This document shows, one piece after another, positions 1-11,120 of a DNA stretch of 64,000 bases. How positions within the stretch are numbered: the first letter of the stretch is position 1; the number at the start of each line of letters is the position of its first letter. The stretch is from contig ML213522.1 of NCBI GenBank assembly GCA_004369045.1, forward strand, positions 62,001 to 126,000, read 5' to 3'. Made by a program: the position numbers and the translations under genes. The notes below the pieces were generated by a model. That model was not told the DNA's origin. It did no database searches and saw only the letters and a program-made list of their open reading frames with translations. The DNA is from Heliocybe sulcata (lineage: Eukaryota; Basidiomycota; Agaricomycetes; Gloeophyllales; Gloeophyllaceae).

Positions 1-875
1 TCAAGAGGGCGATGTGCCAGTGTGTGGGTAGCTGGTGGGAGGAAGCGGGAAGCCGAGATGGTTTGCTGACTTTAGCTTTCATTGATGCAGGTCGTTGAGT
101 CAGTCGCATGTTTACTCTTGTACAAGGTGTATTTCGAGACAAGAGGCAGTATTCGACTACAACTTGCCCTGCTCCTAGTGCCCGTTCATAAGAAATTCGG
201 ACGGCCTACGCGTAGCGGAAATCCAGATCTGAGTGAATGCAATAGTAGGTGCGATACTTACAGCGATGAACTGAACGGTCAGTACTTCAGTGGCGCAATC
301 GGGCATCTTATGCTGACTAAGCGTGTGCTGTGCCTGACTCGCACGAAGCCGGTTGACAGCCTGGAGAGTTGATGGCAGAAGCTGGGCCCACATCTCCAGA
401 GATGAGTGCTGTTTAGGTTCTGTCAAGCTCTATAACGGGTACGAGCAGCACCGCACCTCGAGTTCTAAGAGTCGGACTGTTCTGCAATATTCGTAGTCTG
501 TATGCAGAACCCGCGAAGCTGCATCGCCTCCAGAGGCGGGTGCGGAAGCTTCGACGAGGCCCGCTGCCGCCACCGACACCTCCCGGTAAAGTGGTTGACC
601 ACGAGGAGGTGTGGCGCACGTTCTAGGAACGACGCGTCCTGATTGGCTGCCCCCGCGAACGTGCAAGGTACTGCAGGCCTGCGCCCAAGATACCAACTCT
701 ATCACGGCTGGATCTGGCCACGGCTGCTCTCCCGAACATGTCCATTCCTGTAAATCTTCTTGGTATACTTAAAGCTCGCCAGTCTAACTATCTCCGTTCT
801 ATATAACTTACCACGCATCCCTCCTCGACTCCCAACCCGCCTCTCTCCCCCCTCGATAGTCGCCATCTGCCCCCC
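1..875. other. Intergenic region / upstream region of the phosphate transporter
   Basis: No convincing gene is seen here; the open frames are short, lack splice partners and resemble no family I know. The right-hand part is the promoter and 5' leader of the PHO84-like gene. It holds two inverted GCACGTT-type sites, one GACGCGTC palindrome (631-638) and an ATTGG (CCAAT) box just after it. The stretch from about 785 to 875 is strongly pyrimidine-rich on the + strand, as is common just before fungal start codons. Confidence 0.6.
616..664. promoter_or_regulatory. Paired Pho4-like GCACGTT sites upstream of PHO84
   Basis: GCACGTT lies at 616-622 and its reverse complement AACGTGC at 658-664, about 210-260 bp before the PHO84 start codon. 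In Saccharomyces the bHLH factor Pho4 binds CACGTG and the weaker GCACGTT form in phosphate-starvation promoters. Use by a Pho4-like factor here is inferred from the motif and from the identity of the downstream gene. Confidence 0.4.
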
Positions 876-2856
876 ATGGCTGCTTATCGCAACCAAGAGA
901 AGCTGTCGCACACCGACTCCGACCCCCATCTGGCGGGCACCGACGCTTATGCCCTCGACGAGCGTCGCCGCGCCGCCCTCGCGGAAGTTGATAACGCAAA
1001 ATTCTCGCAAGTTCCTGCTGTTTACCTTACTTAACTCACTCTAACATGGTGTGCACCAGCTGGTTCCATGTCAAGGTCTGCATGGTAGCCGGTGTCGGTT
1101 TCTTCACCGACGCGTACGACATTTTTGCAATCAACATTGCATCGACAATGTTGGGCTATCTCTATGGCCACAGTGAGTGCAGTTTATTAGCGTGATAGGA
1201 CGGCACTTACCCCGGCTGTCCAGAATTCAACCTCAACGCCGCTCAGAGTTTGGGTGTCAAGGTCGCCACTCCGGTTGGGAATGTCTTTGGTCAGTTACTG
1301 TTCGGCTGGCTGGCAGATGTCTTGGGACGCAAGCGGATGTGTGAGTTAACCTTTGGAAGCGCAGGGACATCCCCTTACTCAATATTTCTTAGACGGTGTC
1401 GAGCTGATGATCATCATTGTCGCAACTTTCGGTCAAGCCGTCAGCGGTAACGGCCAAGCCGTGAGTATCATCGGCGTTCTCGTCGTCTGGCGGTTCCTGG
1501 TGAGCCTTTCCGCCCTATCCAATCCTTGCAACTATTGACACAAGACCCAGATGGGCGTCGGTATCGGGGGCGACTACCCACTCAGTGCAGTCATCTCGTC
1601 CGAATTCTCCTCTGCCCGGATCCGCGGGCGGCTCATGACGGCCGTCTTTGCCGCGCAGGGATGGGGCCAGCTCGCCGCCGCCATCATCGCCCTCATTCTC
1701 GTGGCAGCGTACAAGACCCCGCTCCTGCACGACCCCTACCCCGTCCTCAACCACGTCGACTACATGTGGCGGCTCCTCATCGGCCTCGGCTGCGTCCCCG
1801 GCTGCGTCGCGCTCTACTTCCGCCTCACCATCCCCGAGACGCCCCGGTTCACGATGGACATTGAGCGCAACGTCGTGCAGGCGGCGCAGGATGTCGAGAA
1901 CGTGCTGTCGACGGGCAAGTTTTACCATGACCCCGATGCGGTGGTGCAGAAGGCGCAGACGCCCCGCGCGTCCCGCCGCGATTTTCTCGCGTATTTCTCG
2001 AAATGGGAGAACGGCAAGATTTTGCTCGGGACGGCGTACTCTTGGTTCGCGCTCGACGTATGTATCTCCCCCTCCGCGTGGTTGTCTATGGTTCTCACAC
2101 TTGCGTCGTATAGATCGCGTTTTACGGTCTCGGTCTGAACTCCTCCATCGTCTTGACGGCCATCGGCTACGCCAGCCCCTCGCCAAAGTCGACCCTGGAC
2201 GCATACAACTCCCTGCGCAACATCTGCGTGGGCAACATCATCCTCTCCGTCGCGGGGCTTATTCCGGGGTACTGGGTCGCCTTCCTCTTCATCGACTCGT
2301 GGGGCCGCAAGCCGATCCAGCTTATGGGCTTTGCGATGCTCACGGTCATTTTCGTGATTATGGGGTTTGCGTACGATAAGCTGACGGCGTCGACCTCGGC
2401 AAGGGGGGCGTTTGTCTTCCTCTACTGTCTTGCGAACTTTTTCCAGAACTTTGGGCCGAATACGACGACGTTTATCGTGCCGGGGGAGGCGTTCCCCACG
2501 CGGTACCGGTCGACTGCGCATGGGATCTCGGCGGCTGCTGGGAAAGTGGGTGCCATCATCGCGCAAGTGGGCTTTGCGCAGCTCGTCAATATTGGTGGGA
2601 CGAATCATTTTGTGCAGCACATGTGAGTGGCCCGAGTGCTGGTGGTGGTTAGTGTGTGGCTGACTGGTTTTGTTGCAGCCTTGAGATCTTTGCGTTCTTC
2701 ATGTTGACGGGTATTTTCTCGACGTTGTTATTGCCTGAGACGAAGGGCCGGACGTTGGAGGATGTGTCGAATGAGGACCAGAATGGGTTTGTGCAGGGTG
2801 TGGCGGGCGCTTCTTCCCCCAAGAATAATGCGTCTGTCACGGTCGAGTCGCGATGA
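876..2856 (+). CDS. PHO84: High-affinity inorganic phosphate:H+ symporter, Pho84 type (MFS)
   Basis: This is a major-facilitator phosphate:proton symporter of the plasma membrane. After removing six short introns the protein is roughly 540 residues with about 12 hydrophobic helices. Family marks include NAKFSWFHVK before helix 1, VGFFTDAYDIFAIN, the helix-4 block MGVGIGGDYPLSA with an SSEF follow-on, RIRGR, IPETPRF, the loop-8 DSWGRKP block and the C-terminal LPETKGRTLE. The ATG at 876 starts MAAYRNQEKL and gives the usual short cytosolic N-terminus. The first intron (1007-1059) fits only as GC-AG: the exon ends TC before GCAAGT and joins C-TGG-TTC, giving FSWF. The next introns begin near 1173, 1339, 1500, 2058 and 2625. 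Phosphate-starvation control is suggested by upstream Pho4-like sites. A broken fragment of a second copy lies downstream. Confidence 0.95.
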
Positions 2857-3378
2857 GCGTGGTTCTATTTCTTTGCTTCATCGCGTTGGACGGACGAGTC
2901 GGATCGGATGTTGTTGTCTGTTGTTCGTGCTAGCGGTGATTCCTCAGGCTACCTCGGCTCCGCGTCACAAAAGTGAATGTACCGTATTATTTATAGGAGC
3001 GTATGTTGCCGAGTTGTATCTTTAGGCGATTTGGGGATTTTAGATTAGAGGGGAGATTAATGAATGGTGTCTTTGCGAGCGATGAGTAGTGGATGCGGTG
3101 GAGGAAGGTTTGATTATGGGGGTTGTTTGATTGAGAGGTCCATTCAGATGTGGCATGCCTGTGTAGTAAGTAGGGTATTTCAGGCTCAAGTGCTGTTCAT
3201 AGTATGTAGGAGTTGCTGAGAACAAGACGCCGAAGTACCCGCGGTCTGTCAAGAGGTCAAGAGTCTGACTGACCATGATGAAGCCCGTCGGGGAAACCCG
3301 GGATGTAAGTTTGGGCTTCGGCTTCGGCTACGGACTTTGATCCTCACTTCCTTAACGAATGACGTCGGGCTGTAAAGT
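2857..3378. other. 3' flank of PHO84, no gene seen
   Basis: About 520 bp following the transporter stop. It would hold the 3' UTR; I see no open frame with family resemblance. A short cttcgg-type direct repeat occurs near 3316-3330. Confidence 0.5.
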
Positions 3379-3512
3379 TTGCGAAGGCTGATATTAACGT
3401 TGATAATGCGAAATTCTCGTGAATATTTTCAGCACTGCAATGTGATCCTTACTGAATTTGAGGGATAGGTGGTTTCGTGTTAAAGTGTCCATGGTAGCCG
3501 CGTTATTTATCC
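3379..3512 (+). pseudogene. Fragment of a second PHO84 copy (exon 1 end, intron, exon 2 start)
   Basis: The sequence reads as the end of PHO84 exon 1 (VDNAKFS, 3400-3418), an intron-like spacer, then the start of exon 2 (WFRVKVSMVA, about 3470-3510). The same block of the intact gene reads VDNAKFS / WFHVKVCMVA, and the base match is strong on both sides of the spacer. Similarity stops just after GTAGCCG and nothing further of the transporter follows, so this is a short remnant of a tandem or ectopic copy. Its spacer begins GTGAAT where the intact gene has GCAAGT. Confidence 0.8.
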
Positions 3513-3833
3513 CTCGAGCCGAAGCCGCTGTATCCTTATGTTGTACTACGAAGATGGATCAACTACGTATTAGACAAATGTCGTGCAGGCTGCCATTATT
3601 AATGCTTGCAACTAGCACCACATGCATACCGACGAACGATCTGAGGCCACGAAGAGACGCCACATCGGGCCACGCTCGTCATAGCAGGCAAGGATCGACG
3701 TCGTTGACGGCTGTTGGGTCGATCGCGGGTATAAGGCAAGGCTTAAGCTTCACCAGACGGTCACCTCGCTAAATATTACTTGGCCCCTTCCAGACGCGCA
3801 GACGGTGTGTTGAAGTTCCATTTCATCATACTT
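3513..3833 (+). other. Spacer between PHO84 remnant and small Lys-rich ORF
   Basis: About 320 bp with no supported gene. An open frame of about 100 codons crosses it but begins inside the PHO84 remnant and resembles nothing known. Confidence 0.4.
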
Positions 3834-4972
3834 AACCCTCATAGGCACGCAGCACATTCTAGCTGACGGACCAACCGAGATGCCGCCGAAACTCGAGAAC
3901 CCACCACCGTCAGCCTTCGCGGAGCCATCAGAGCCATCGGTGCACAAACCAGAGGACAATCCCAAGGAGCAGTTGGCAAAGTCGCAGGAGGAGAACCCTC
4001 AGGTCGTAGCTCACAAGGCAGACAAGAACGACAAGGGCAAGAATAAAAAAGGGAAGGAGAAGTCGAAGTTGTGATAAAAGTGCGGTGCGTCTGACATAGA
4101 GCGGACATGTACAGTCGAGGTCCTCATGCCCTGTTTCAGAGAAGCGGGTCTGGTTCAGCTGCCGAGCTGAGCCGTCAACATGTACGATTATAGGAGAAGG
4201 GTCGAAATGCAGCATTTAGACCAGCAGTAAAACAATGTGAAATCGCCTCATCAGCCAATAAGACGTGTCCACTCGACAGACTATGCCACCGCTTTGGACT
4301 TTTTCTGCGCACACAGACCAGTTAGCATCAGAATACGCAGGTGAAAGGACGCATACACCCACATAAGATACCGCATCAAGATCGTATTTGATCCCCAGCT
4401 CCTCCAGCTTGCGTTTCCTCGCATCCTGCCGATGCAGCAACCTTCTCTCCGCCTTCGCCTGCTCCTCCAGAGTCCTTGGCTAAATTCAGACGTGTCAGCG
4501 CCATTCCGCGCAAACGCCATAGGGGATCTGACCTTGTTATGCTGCACCCTCGCAATGCGATCCCTCGGCACGACCCTCCACTTTCTATTCGCACCGACCC
4601 ACAGTTCGGGGTGCACTTCCTCCTTGGGAATAATCTTACATTGAAGGATGTGCCCCATCAATAGGTAGTTGTGCATCGTGTCTGCCACGATTTTTGCGAC
4701 CTCAGACGAAGCGAACTCGACAAAGGCGTAGTGTTTCGAGCTGCCGGTCTGGGTTAACTAGTGAGTTAGGTGTGACGAACAGAGGACATAGTAGAGGAAC
4801 CTTCTTGTTGCGCGACAAGCGCAAACGAGTGACCTCCCCGAACTGCGAGAAGTACCCGCGCATCTGGTCCTCGAAGAATCCATGAGGCAGGCGGCTGATC
4901 CAGATCACCCCCCGGTCCTCAGTCTATACATCTCGGCATTCGTAAGTCTGTAAGAACAACCGACGGACGAAC
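3834..4972. repeat. Duplicated block A (source copy; partner 15117-16236)
   Basis: This block holds the small Lys-rich ORF and the 3' half of the NOP15-like gene and recurs at 15117-16236 at roughly 90% identity by eye, in the same orientation. It starts at the shared AACCCTCATAGGCACG and ends around the shared GGACGAAC. It is the left-most part of a larger duplication that also includes blocks B and C. Confidence 0.9.
3880..4074 (+). CDS. Small hydrophilic Lys/Glu-rich protein (64 aa), unrecognised
   Basis: A single-exon ORF starting MPPKLENPPP and ending KKGKEKSKL. It is highly charged, with no membrane segment or known domain. The middle, with EDNPKEQL and SQEENPQVV, is conserved almost residue for residue in the second copy at 15163, although that copy has a length change in the Lys-rich tail. 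It converges on the NOP15-like gene, with about 206 bp between the two stop codons. It may be a real small protein or a chance frame inside the NOP15 3' flank; base changes between the copies are too few to decide. Confidence 0.4.
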   Translation: MPPKLENPPPSAFAEPSEPSVHKPEDNPKEQLAKSQEENPQVVAHKADKNDKGKNKKGKEKSKL

Positions 4973-6602
4973 TATGCTGGTTACGTACCGGTTGCCGCTT
5001 CGCCTTCTCCAGCCTCCGCTTGACAGTCGCATCGTCCTTGGCGATAGTGGTGAGTTTCGCAAGTTCGAGCGGGTCGGCGTCCGGAAGGTCGCCCTCGTCC
5101 TCGTCCGAAGAGTCTCCGGAATCTGAGAAGCCGTGCAGGTGAACGGATGCGTTGTCCGAGTCAGCGGCGTCCTCTTCGTTAGAGTTCATTTCTGCGGCAG
5201 GTGAAGGTGATCTTGGCACGACGGGAGCTTCAGCGCGCTTGGACTTCTTGGAGGGAGCCATGGGTTTGACAGGTGCGAGCTCGGAAGAGATGGAGGTCAT
5301 GGCAACTATGGGCGTCGTCTCCTCCAGTTGCGGGTTCTCACTCAACGATGGGGATTCCTCAGCCTCAGCCACGCTACTCTCCGCCTGGGCAGCAAGAGCA
5401 GCCTCTTGCCTTTTTTCGGCTCGGCTCTTTCGCTTCTTCTTCGCTGGTGGCTCTGTGCTGAGTGTCGACCCAGGAGTGGGGCCGGACGCCTCTGGGCTCG
5501 CCTCTGGAGCAGCCTCAGCTTCCGCCTTCTTCTCGGCCTTGCTCTTCCGCTTCTTCTTCGCTGGTGGTTCTGTGCCGGGTGCCGACGCAGGAGCGATCTC
5601 GGACACCTCTGCGCTCATCTCTGGAGCAGCCTCAACTTCCGCCTTCTTCTCGGCCTTGCTCTTCCGCTTATTTTTCGTTGGTGCCTCTAAGCTGGGTGCC
5701 GGCGCAGGAGAGGAGACCTCTGCGCTCATCTCTGGAGCAGCCTCAACTTCTGTCTTCTTCTCGGCCTTGCTCTTCCGCTTCGTCTTCGTCGGCGGCTCTG
5801 CGCTTGGGGAGATAGCAGCAGTCACAACGCCAGAGACATCTCCATCAGCCTGCACGGTAGCCTCAGCTTCAGCCTCAGCCTTCTTCTCGGCCCTGCTCTT
5901 CCGCTTCTTCTTCGTGGGCTCCTCTGTGCTTGCGGAAAGAGCAGCAGTAACAGCGCCAGAGATATCTGCATCAGCCTGCACAGTAGCCTCAGCCTCAGCC
6001 TTCTTCTCTGCTCTGCTCTTCCTCTTCTTCGCAGGTGGCTCCACGCTGGAGGCAACAGGAGCAGGAGCGGAAACCTGCGCAATGGCTTCTAGATCTGTAA
6101 GAGCCTCAGAGTTCTTCTCCGCTTTACCCTTCCTCTTCCTTGACGGCTGTTCAGCGGTGGGGGCCGAGGTGGTGACAGGCTCGGGCTCCGGGTGCATCGC
6201 GTTCTCCTCAGCCTGACTCTCACCTCCTTTGCCTTTGCGCTTTCTCTTCTTCTTCTCTGGGCTCTCCACATCTGGCATAGCCTCTTCCTCAGCAGCCTCC
6301 TTCTGCACGGGTGCAACGTCCTTGGCCTCTACACTTCCCTTCGCTTCCTTTTGCTCCTCCGCTACCTTTGACACTTTCCGCTTCCTTTTCACTCTCTTCT
6401 CGCCTTCGGTTAACACGTCCTTGTTGTTCCCGGCAACATCGATCTTCTCTGCAGCAGCACTTGAGGGAGGCGAGGTCTTCGAAGATTCCTTGATTTTGAG
6501 AGCGGGTGTCCCCAGAACAGAGTCTTTAGCAGAAGCAGAGGCACTAGACCGCGCCTTTTTGTCAGCTTTGGAAAGCCTTTTAGATTCGACGTCCTTCGCC
6601 AT
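4281..6602 (-). CDS. NOP15: Nop15/NIFK-like nucleolar RRM protein with repeated N-terminus
   Basis: Probable ribosome-assembly factor of pre-60S particles (Nop15 in yeast, NIFK in animals, needed for ITS2 processing). The C-terminal half has one [23 protein letters not shown] (RNP2 region), [17 protein letters not shown], then [10 protein letters not shown] (RNP1) and [17 protein letters not shown], followed by the family's [13 protein letters not shown] tail. The start is the ATG at 6602 ([10 protein letters not shown]). The last exon is tiny: a tyrosine codon, an intron starting GTGGGT with a CTAAC branch, then KKSKAVA and stop at 4281. The N-terminal exon of about 540 residues is low-complexity and carries seven 36-41-residue repeats around [11 protein letters not shown]. 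Yeast Nop15 is only about 220 residues, so this extension is unusual. The 3' half is duplicated at 15543-16191. Confidence 0.88.
5380..6150 (-). repeat. Seven tandem coding repeats in the NOP15-like N-terminus
   Basis: Degenerate units of 108-123 bp each encode a basic core of the form [14 protein letters not shown] followed by an Ala/Glu/Ser/Pro-rich acidic spacer. Spacing and order of basic and acidic segments recall Nopp140/Treacle repeats. The length is a multiple of three throughout, so units can change in number without frameshift. Confidence 0.85.
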
Positions 6603-7258
6603 AGCGTCGCAGTCAATGCAGCTTCAGACCAGTTCTCATTCGCAAGGAAATTTCGAGCTCGCCGTTGATGGCAAATCGCGTGGCTTCCACGTGGTACATT
6701 GATCTGTGATCGCGAGCGCCCCACCGCCACAAACAGACCATACTTCGAGAAGGAAATTTCTTGCTCGCGCTTGCGAGTCTACCGTCAAAAGGTCTGTCGA
6801 AACCACCTTGACTTTGTATACGTGTTGCTATAGATGTGTTATACTTTGTGAGTGGCATATTTCCGTACATTTCTTTCAGGATGGGCATCATGCCTTTCGT
6901 CATATTAGCATGTTAGACTTCTGACGCCCTGCGTGGTTGAGGACATCATTTCGACGCTGATTCTCTGGCATCATCCTGAGGAGCTGCGTGCTGACATTTG
7001 CTTTTTCGTTCTTAGGTTGTGGAGTGAGTCTGTAGTCAGACATTTAACTCTGGCGTAGTTCGCCACCCTCGATGCATCTTGCAGAAGTCGCCCAGTAAAA
7101 TGGGTCACGTTTTGGAAGTATCAAGTCGAGTACTGTGTATAACTACAGGACCAATCACAAGAACATGGGTACGATAAAGCATTGCCGCAGCTCGACCCGC
7201 AGACGGACAAAGTCTAGACCGCGTGGACTTAAGACGTCTCAAAATGTCGCGGCCTCTA
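6603..7258. other. Intergenic: NOP15 promoter and SRS2 3' flank
   Basis: About 655 bp between two genes on the minus strand. No gene is supported. It must hold the promoter of the NOP15-like gene (right after 6602) and the terminator region of the helicase gene (before 7258). Confidence 0.5.
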
Positions 7259-10200
7259 TCATTGCGGAGGTTTGAACTTCTTGTTCGCATAGCCAGTAGC
7301 AATCCTTCCCATACCCAGTCGCCTCTTGACAGGCCGGGCGGCGACCACGGGCGGTGTAGCCGCGCCTGGAGAACTAGATCCTTGCTCCGACGAAGGGAGG
7401 AGAGTGCATTGCGGGTATTTCAGACTTGATTCCACGTCATTTGGATGCACCGTCGCCGGAGTAGCCATGGGCGGGCACCTTGGAGGCTGCTTGCTCCTTG
7501 ATTCAGATACCCGGTGCAATGACGGGCGCTGATTAGAAAGTCCAGGATAATGAGCAAATTTTGAAGGTCGGTGGTGATTGGAAGAGTCTCCCAACAGATA
7601 TTGCGGCGCAGAAAAGGCCGTAGGTGCAAGCTTGACTTGCTGTCCTTCATTTTGAAGAAGGGCATGGGTTTGATATTTCTGCGTCACTGTAGGAAGCGGC
7701 ATCACTCCAAGACCGCGGCTAGGAAGCTTGTCCGTCAATTGGCGCTGTTCAACCGACTTGCCCGCGTCGGCTCGATAGACAGCATCAGCTGCTACGAAGG
7801 TAGTCGACATAGCTTTACTTGACGTGTCTGTAAACTGATGGTAGTGGTCTGTCCGGTAGCTGCGAGCAGAATTAGCGACGTCACCGTCCGAGTCTAGTAA
7901 ACCCCAAGACTTGACATGAACGTACAATTCAGCTAGCTTCCGTGCTACAACCTCTTCACTGGGTATCTCTCTGGCCAGGATAGCTGCCATCTGCTCCAAA
8001 GCGGCTCTGTCGAACTCGGGCATGTTTTCCGCGAAAATATCCTTCACGCCAGCGATGTATCAGTATTTGATTCTGCCACCGAAAAGTCGCACATACCGGA
8101 CTATCCTCAATTACAGCGCACACAAAGCCAGACAACTTCCTGCCCATCTGCTTCCCGGCCACAAGCCGCTTAGTGCAGTGCGACAGGTACAGAAGGTTCT
8201 GTGCCCGCGTGCAGGCCACATAAAGCAGTCGGCTGAGGCAGGAGTAGGTATTGGTGTTTGGACAGTGTGTATAGCTACCAGATCAACTCACCGTTCTTCA
8301 TTCGTATCTTCTGATAGAGCAAAGGGGAAGGTACCTTCCTCAACTGTATAACTGTCAGCGGACGCTCACAGGAATCGTAGAGCGCATACCAGCGGGGACG
8401 AATACGACAGGCCACTCTAATCCTTTCGCCGAGTGGCAGGTGGAGATAGTCACTTTCTGTAAGACACAGGTTCGGTACAGTAAGAACCATATGGATGTTT
8501 GCGACGTACCTCCCGTTCACCCTCTTCACCTCCCTCACCGGAATCGCCAGAGAGCATAGATGCCTGTAAGAAGAGTCGGAGAGGGGTGGACCTGCTAAGC
8601 CAGCTGAGCTCTCCAGGTCATCCTCTTAGCAATACGGCGCCGCCACTTACGCTTCTGAGGCCCTGTCCTCCTGCGCTGCTGCGATTCCGGGCGTCGCAGG
8701 CTTAACCTCGACGAAGCCCTCCTCATCCAACTCAACAGCCTCAGTCTCAGCCGGCATGTCATCCCAATCTTGATCCCGCTCATTATCCCCACCCGCTTCA
8801 ACATCCTCGGTGAGGTCTTGCAGAGCATACTGATAGTCATTCAGATCCGTCTGCACCTCACTCGCAAAGTTGATCAGCTCCATGACGTTCTCCCATCGCG
8901 TATCCGCATCTGGCTGCGTCCTCTTAAGATGCTCCTCATATTCCACGAGTCCTAGCAGCGCGCGGATGATGTCGGCGGGCATCGTTCCCTAAGGCCGGCA
9001 TCAGCTCAGAGAAGAGACAACACAAGGAAGCCCGAATACGCACCTGGCGAGCCGCAGTCCTGAGCTCACGGACAGCTTTGACGAAAGATGCGATCTTGCG
9101 TTTGACAGGCGGCTTGGTGTCGGGGACTCGCCCGTCGTATATGCGCTCGATAAACGCGAGCGGGGAGATGTGCTTGGCATGGGCGGCACGTAGGATCTCT
9201 CCTAGAGTCTGCAGAAGGAAGAAACGTGGGACATTGTGGCATTTACGCAGAGGTACCGGAATTAGGTCGAGAGGCTGACCTTGTCGCCGATGCCCCTACC
9301 TGGGACGTTGATAACCCTCTCGAAGGCCGGAACGAAGTCGGGATTGTCGACCACTTGCAAGTAGGCTAGTATGTCCTTGATCTACGGAAGGGGGAAGCGA
9401 TCGGTCAAGCCCTTACTCAAGGGAAAATCTATGCTGCTGTCTCGCCTCAAGACGTTCGAAGAACTTTTGTCCCTTCAGAACCCTGCACGGAATCCCTTCC
9501 TTCCGAAGCGCGCTCTCAAGGCTTCGCGAGAGCGAGTTCATACGGACTGCAATACGCGGCACATTAGTGAATATTTGAGGGACATCGTATCGCGACGTAC
9601 GCAAGATAACGAAATCCTCCCACCCCAGCAGCCCGCCCGACGCTGCCGATAGCCGCTTGATCTCCCGTGCAATGCAAGCTGACTCCTCTTGCTCAGAGGG
9701 GAAGCATTGTAGCACGGGTGTGCACCCGTTGGAATGCGATGTGTGGAGGGTTTTGGGAATGCGGGTTTTGTCTAGAGGGAAAGTATGAGTACGCGAGGCA
9801 AGGTGGCGGAACGATAAGGTGTAACAGTGACTGAATGGGTTGTGAGGGGAGACTGAGAGGACGAACCCTGAGACACGATGGCCATGGATGCGCGGAGGAT
9901 AGAGGCCGTGGAGCGATAGTTTTGCTCCAAGTAGATTTGCACGGTCGCTGGAAAATCTGCAAGAAGCAAATGTCTGGTCCGCAAGGATAGGCAATCTCAA
10001 AGGAGGGTACTCTCTTACCCAGTTTCATTCTTGCCAGGTTGGCGACTTCGGCGGATCTCCAGCCGTATACTGTATGCGCATGCATCAGCAGTGACAATGG
10101 GTAGTGACCTACTAAGACGGATTTTCGTACTAGATTGGTCCGGATCACCAACGATGGTGACGCATCGAGAGGAGGAAGCGATATGGCGCATGAGGTCGTA

Positions 10201-11107
10201 CTGTAGGGTATTTGTATCTTGGCTATGAAGACGGTGTCAACCTCGCCTTATTTGAGATAGGCGAATGGGAAGTTCGACGCACAACTCATCTACCAGGACG
10301 TGCTGACACCAGTTCGAGACTTGCTGCTGCGAGAACAGCCTAACACCATATACTAGGAGGTCGTCGAAATCGAGGCTGTTATTCTCGCGGAGGAACCTTT
10401 CGTAACTCTCGAACAGCTCCCCAATAACATGGTCGATGTCGTTGGATGAGGTGGCGAGATCGTGCGGAGTTTGCCCTTTCGACTTGGCTTTGGAGATAAC
10501 GGACATGACTGTGCGGACCTCGAGGGAGAGGTGCCTCTCGTCGAGGTAGCCTTTATATGGGTTCAGGAGTCGCTTCAGGATGGTCTTACTGAATGACAAA
10601 AGGCGGTAAGATAAGCGGAAATACAGATGACTAGTCCATTGTACCTTTCATCCGAATCGCATACTGTGAAGTTGCTTTTCACGCCCACGCGGTTCGGATA
10701 GCGCCTCAAGAACAAGGCGCACAGAGCGTGGAATGTTCCCGTCTTGACTTCCTCCACCTTCGCTTTCCCGATCAGCTTAGTTAGCCTCTCTTTCATCTCC
10801 CGAGCCGCCTTATTCGTGAACGTCACGGCGCATATAGACTGTGGCTGGATGTGCTCGTGGAGGATTAGATACGCGATTCTTGAGGTAAGGACCTGTCTCA
10901 AGCTGTCTGGTGAGGGCGTATAACGGAGATGTATGCTCCATACCTTGGTTTTTCCACTTCCAGGGCCGGCCAAAATCTGCAAAGGGACGTGATGTGGATG
11001 TCGGACAGCTGTCGATCTGTTTCATATCTGCGCTTGTTTAGGGCAGAATATAGGCACTAACCTCGGAGCTGTTCTGTATTCAGACATCTGAGGTATTCGT
11101 CGGCCAT
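7259..11107 (-). CDS. SRS2: Srs2-type UvrD/Rep family DNA helicase
   Basis: Predicted 3'-5' superfamily-1A helicase that removes Rad51 filaments and limits recombination at forks. The ATG at 11107 begins MADEYLRCLNTEQLR; splicing gives AVRHPHHVPLQILAGPGSGKTK, with Walker A GPGSGKT. Next come motif Ia (CAVTFTNKAAREM), TGTFHALCALFLRR, FDDLLVYGVRLF, the Walker B/DEFQDT motif completed across an intron (VDEFQDTNTLQYDLM), VGDPDQS, IYGWRSAEV, LEQNYRSTASI, ISTCHSAKGLEWPVVFVPA and EERRLLYVACTRAQN. The C-terminal tail of about 250 residues is disordered and ends RRLGMGR...GYANKKFKPPQ, an Srs2-like ending in fungi. It is divergent from the orphan gene at 11530, with about 420 bp between starts, and has a GACGCGTC box 14 bp upstream of the ATG. 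Exons 1-2 and a piece near 8.8 kb are duplicated at 16239-16568. Confidence 0.93.
8775..8922. repeat. Duplicated block B (source copy; partner 16239-16386)
   Basis: About 148 bp of the SRS2 coding region (encoding TRWENVMELINF and neighbours) recur at 16239-16386 at about 95% identity, with a few substitutions. In the copy the block is joined directly to block A on one side and block C on the other, marking two large deletions. Confidence 0.88.
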
Positions 11108-11120
11108 CTGTAGTAGCGTC

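Noticed and set aside
1515-2620. Long minus-strand frames rich in Arg across PHO84
   Set aside because: Shadows of the GC-rich third codon positions of PHO84; no family resemblance.
5380-6150. Regularly spaced repeats considered as a CRISPR-like array
   Set aside because: Units keep the reading frame and encode a repeated protein segment in a eukaryotic gene; there are no unique spacers.
5152-6216. Plus-strand open frame of 354 codons rich in Ser/Ala/Phe
   Set aside because: It is the mirror of the NOP15-like repeat exon; its repetitiveness comes from the coding repeats on the other strand.
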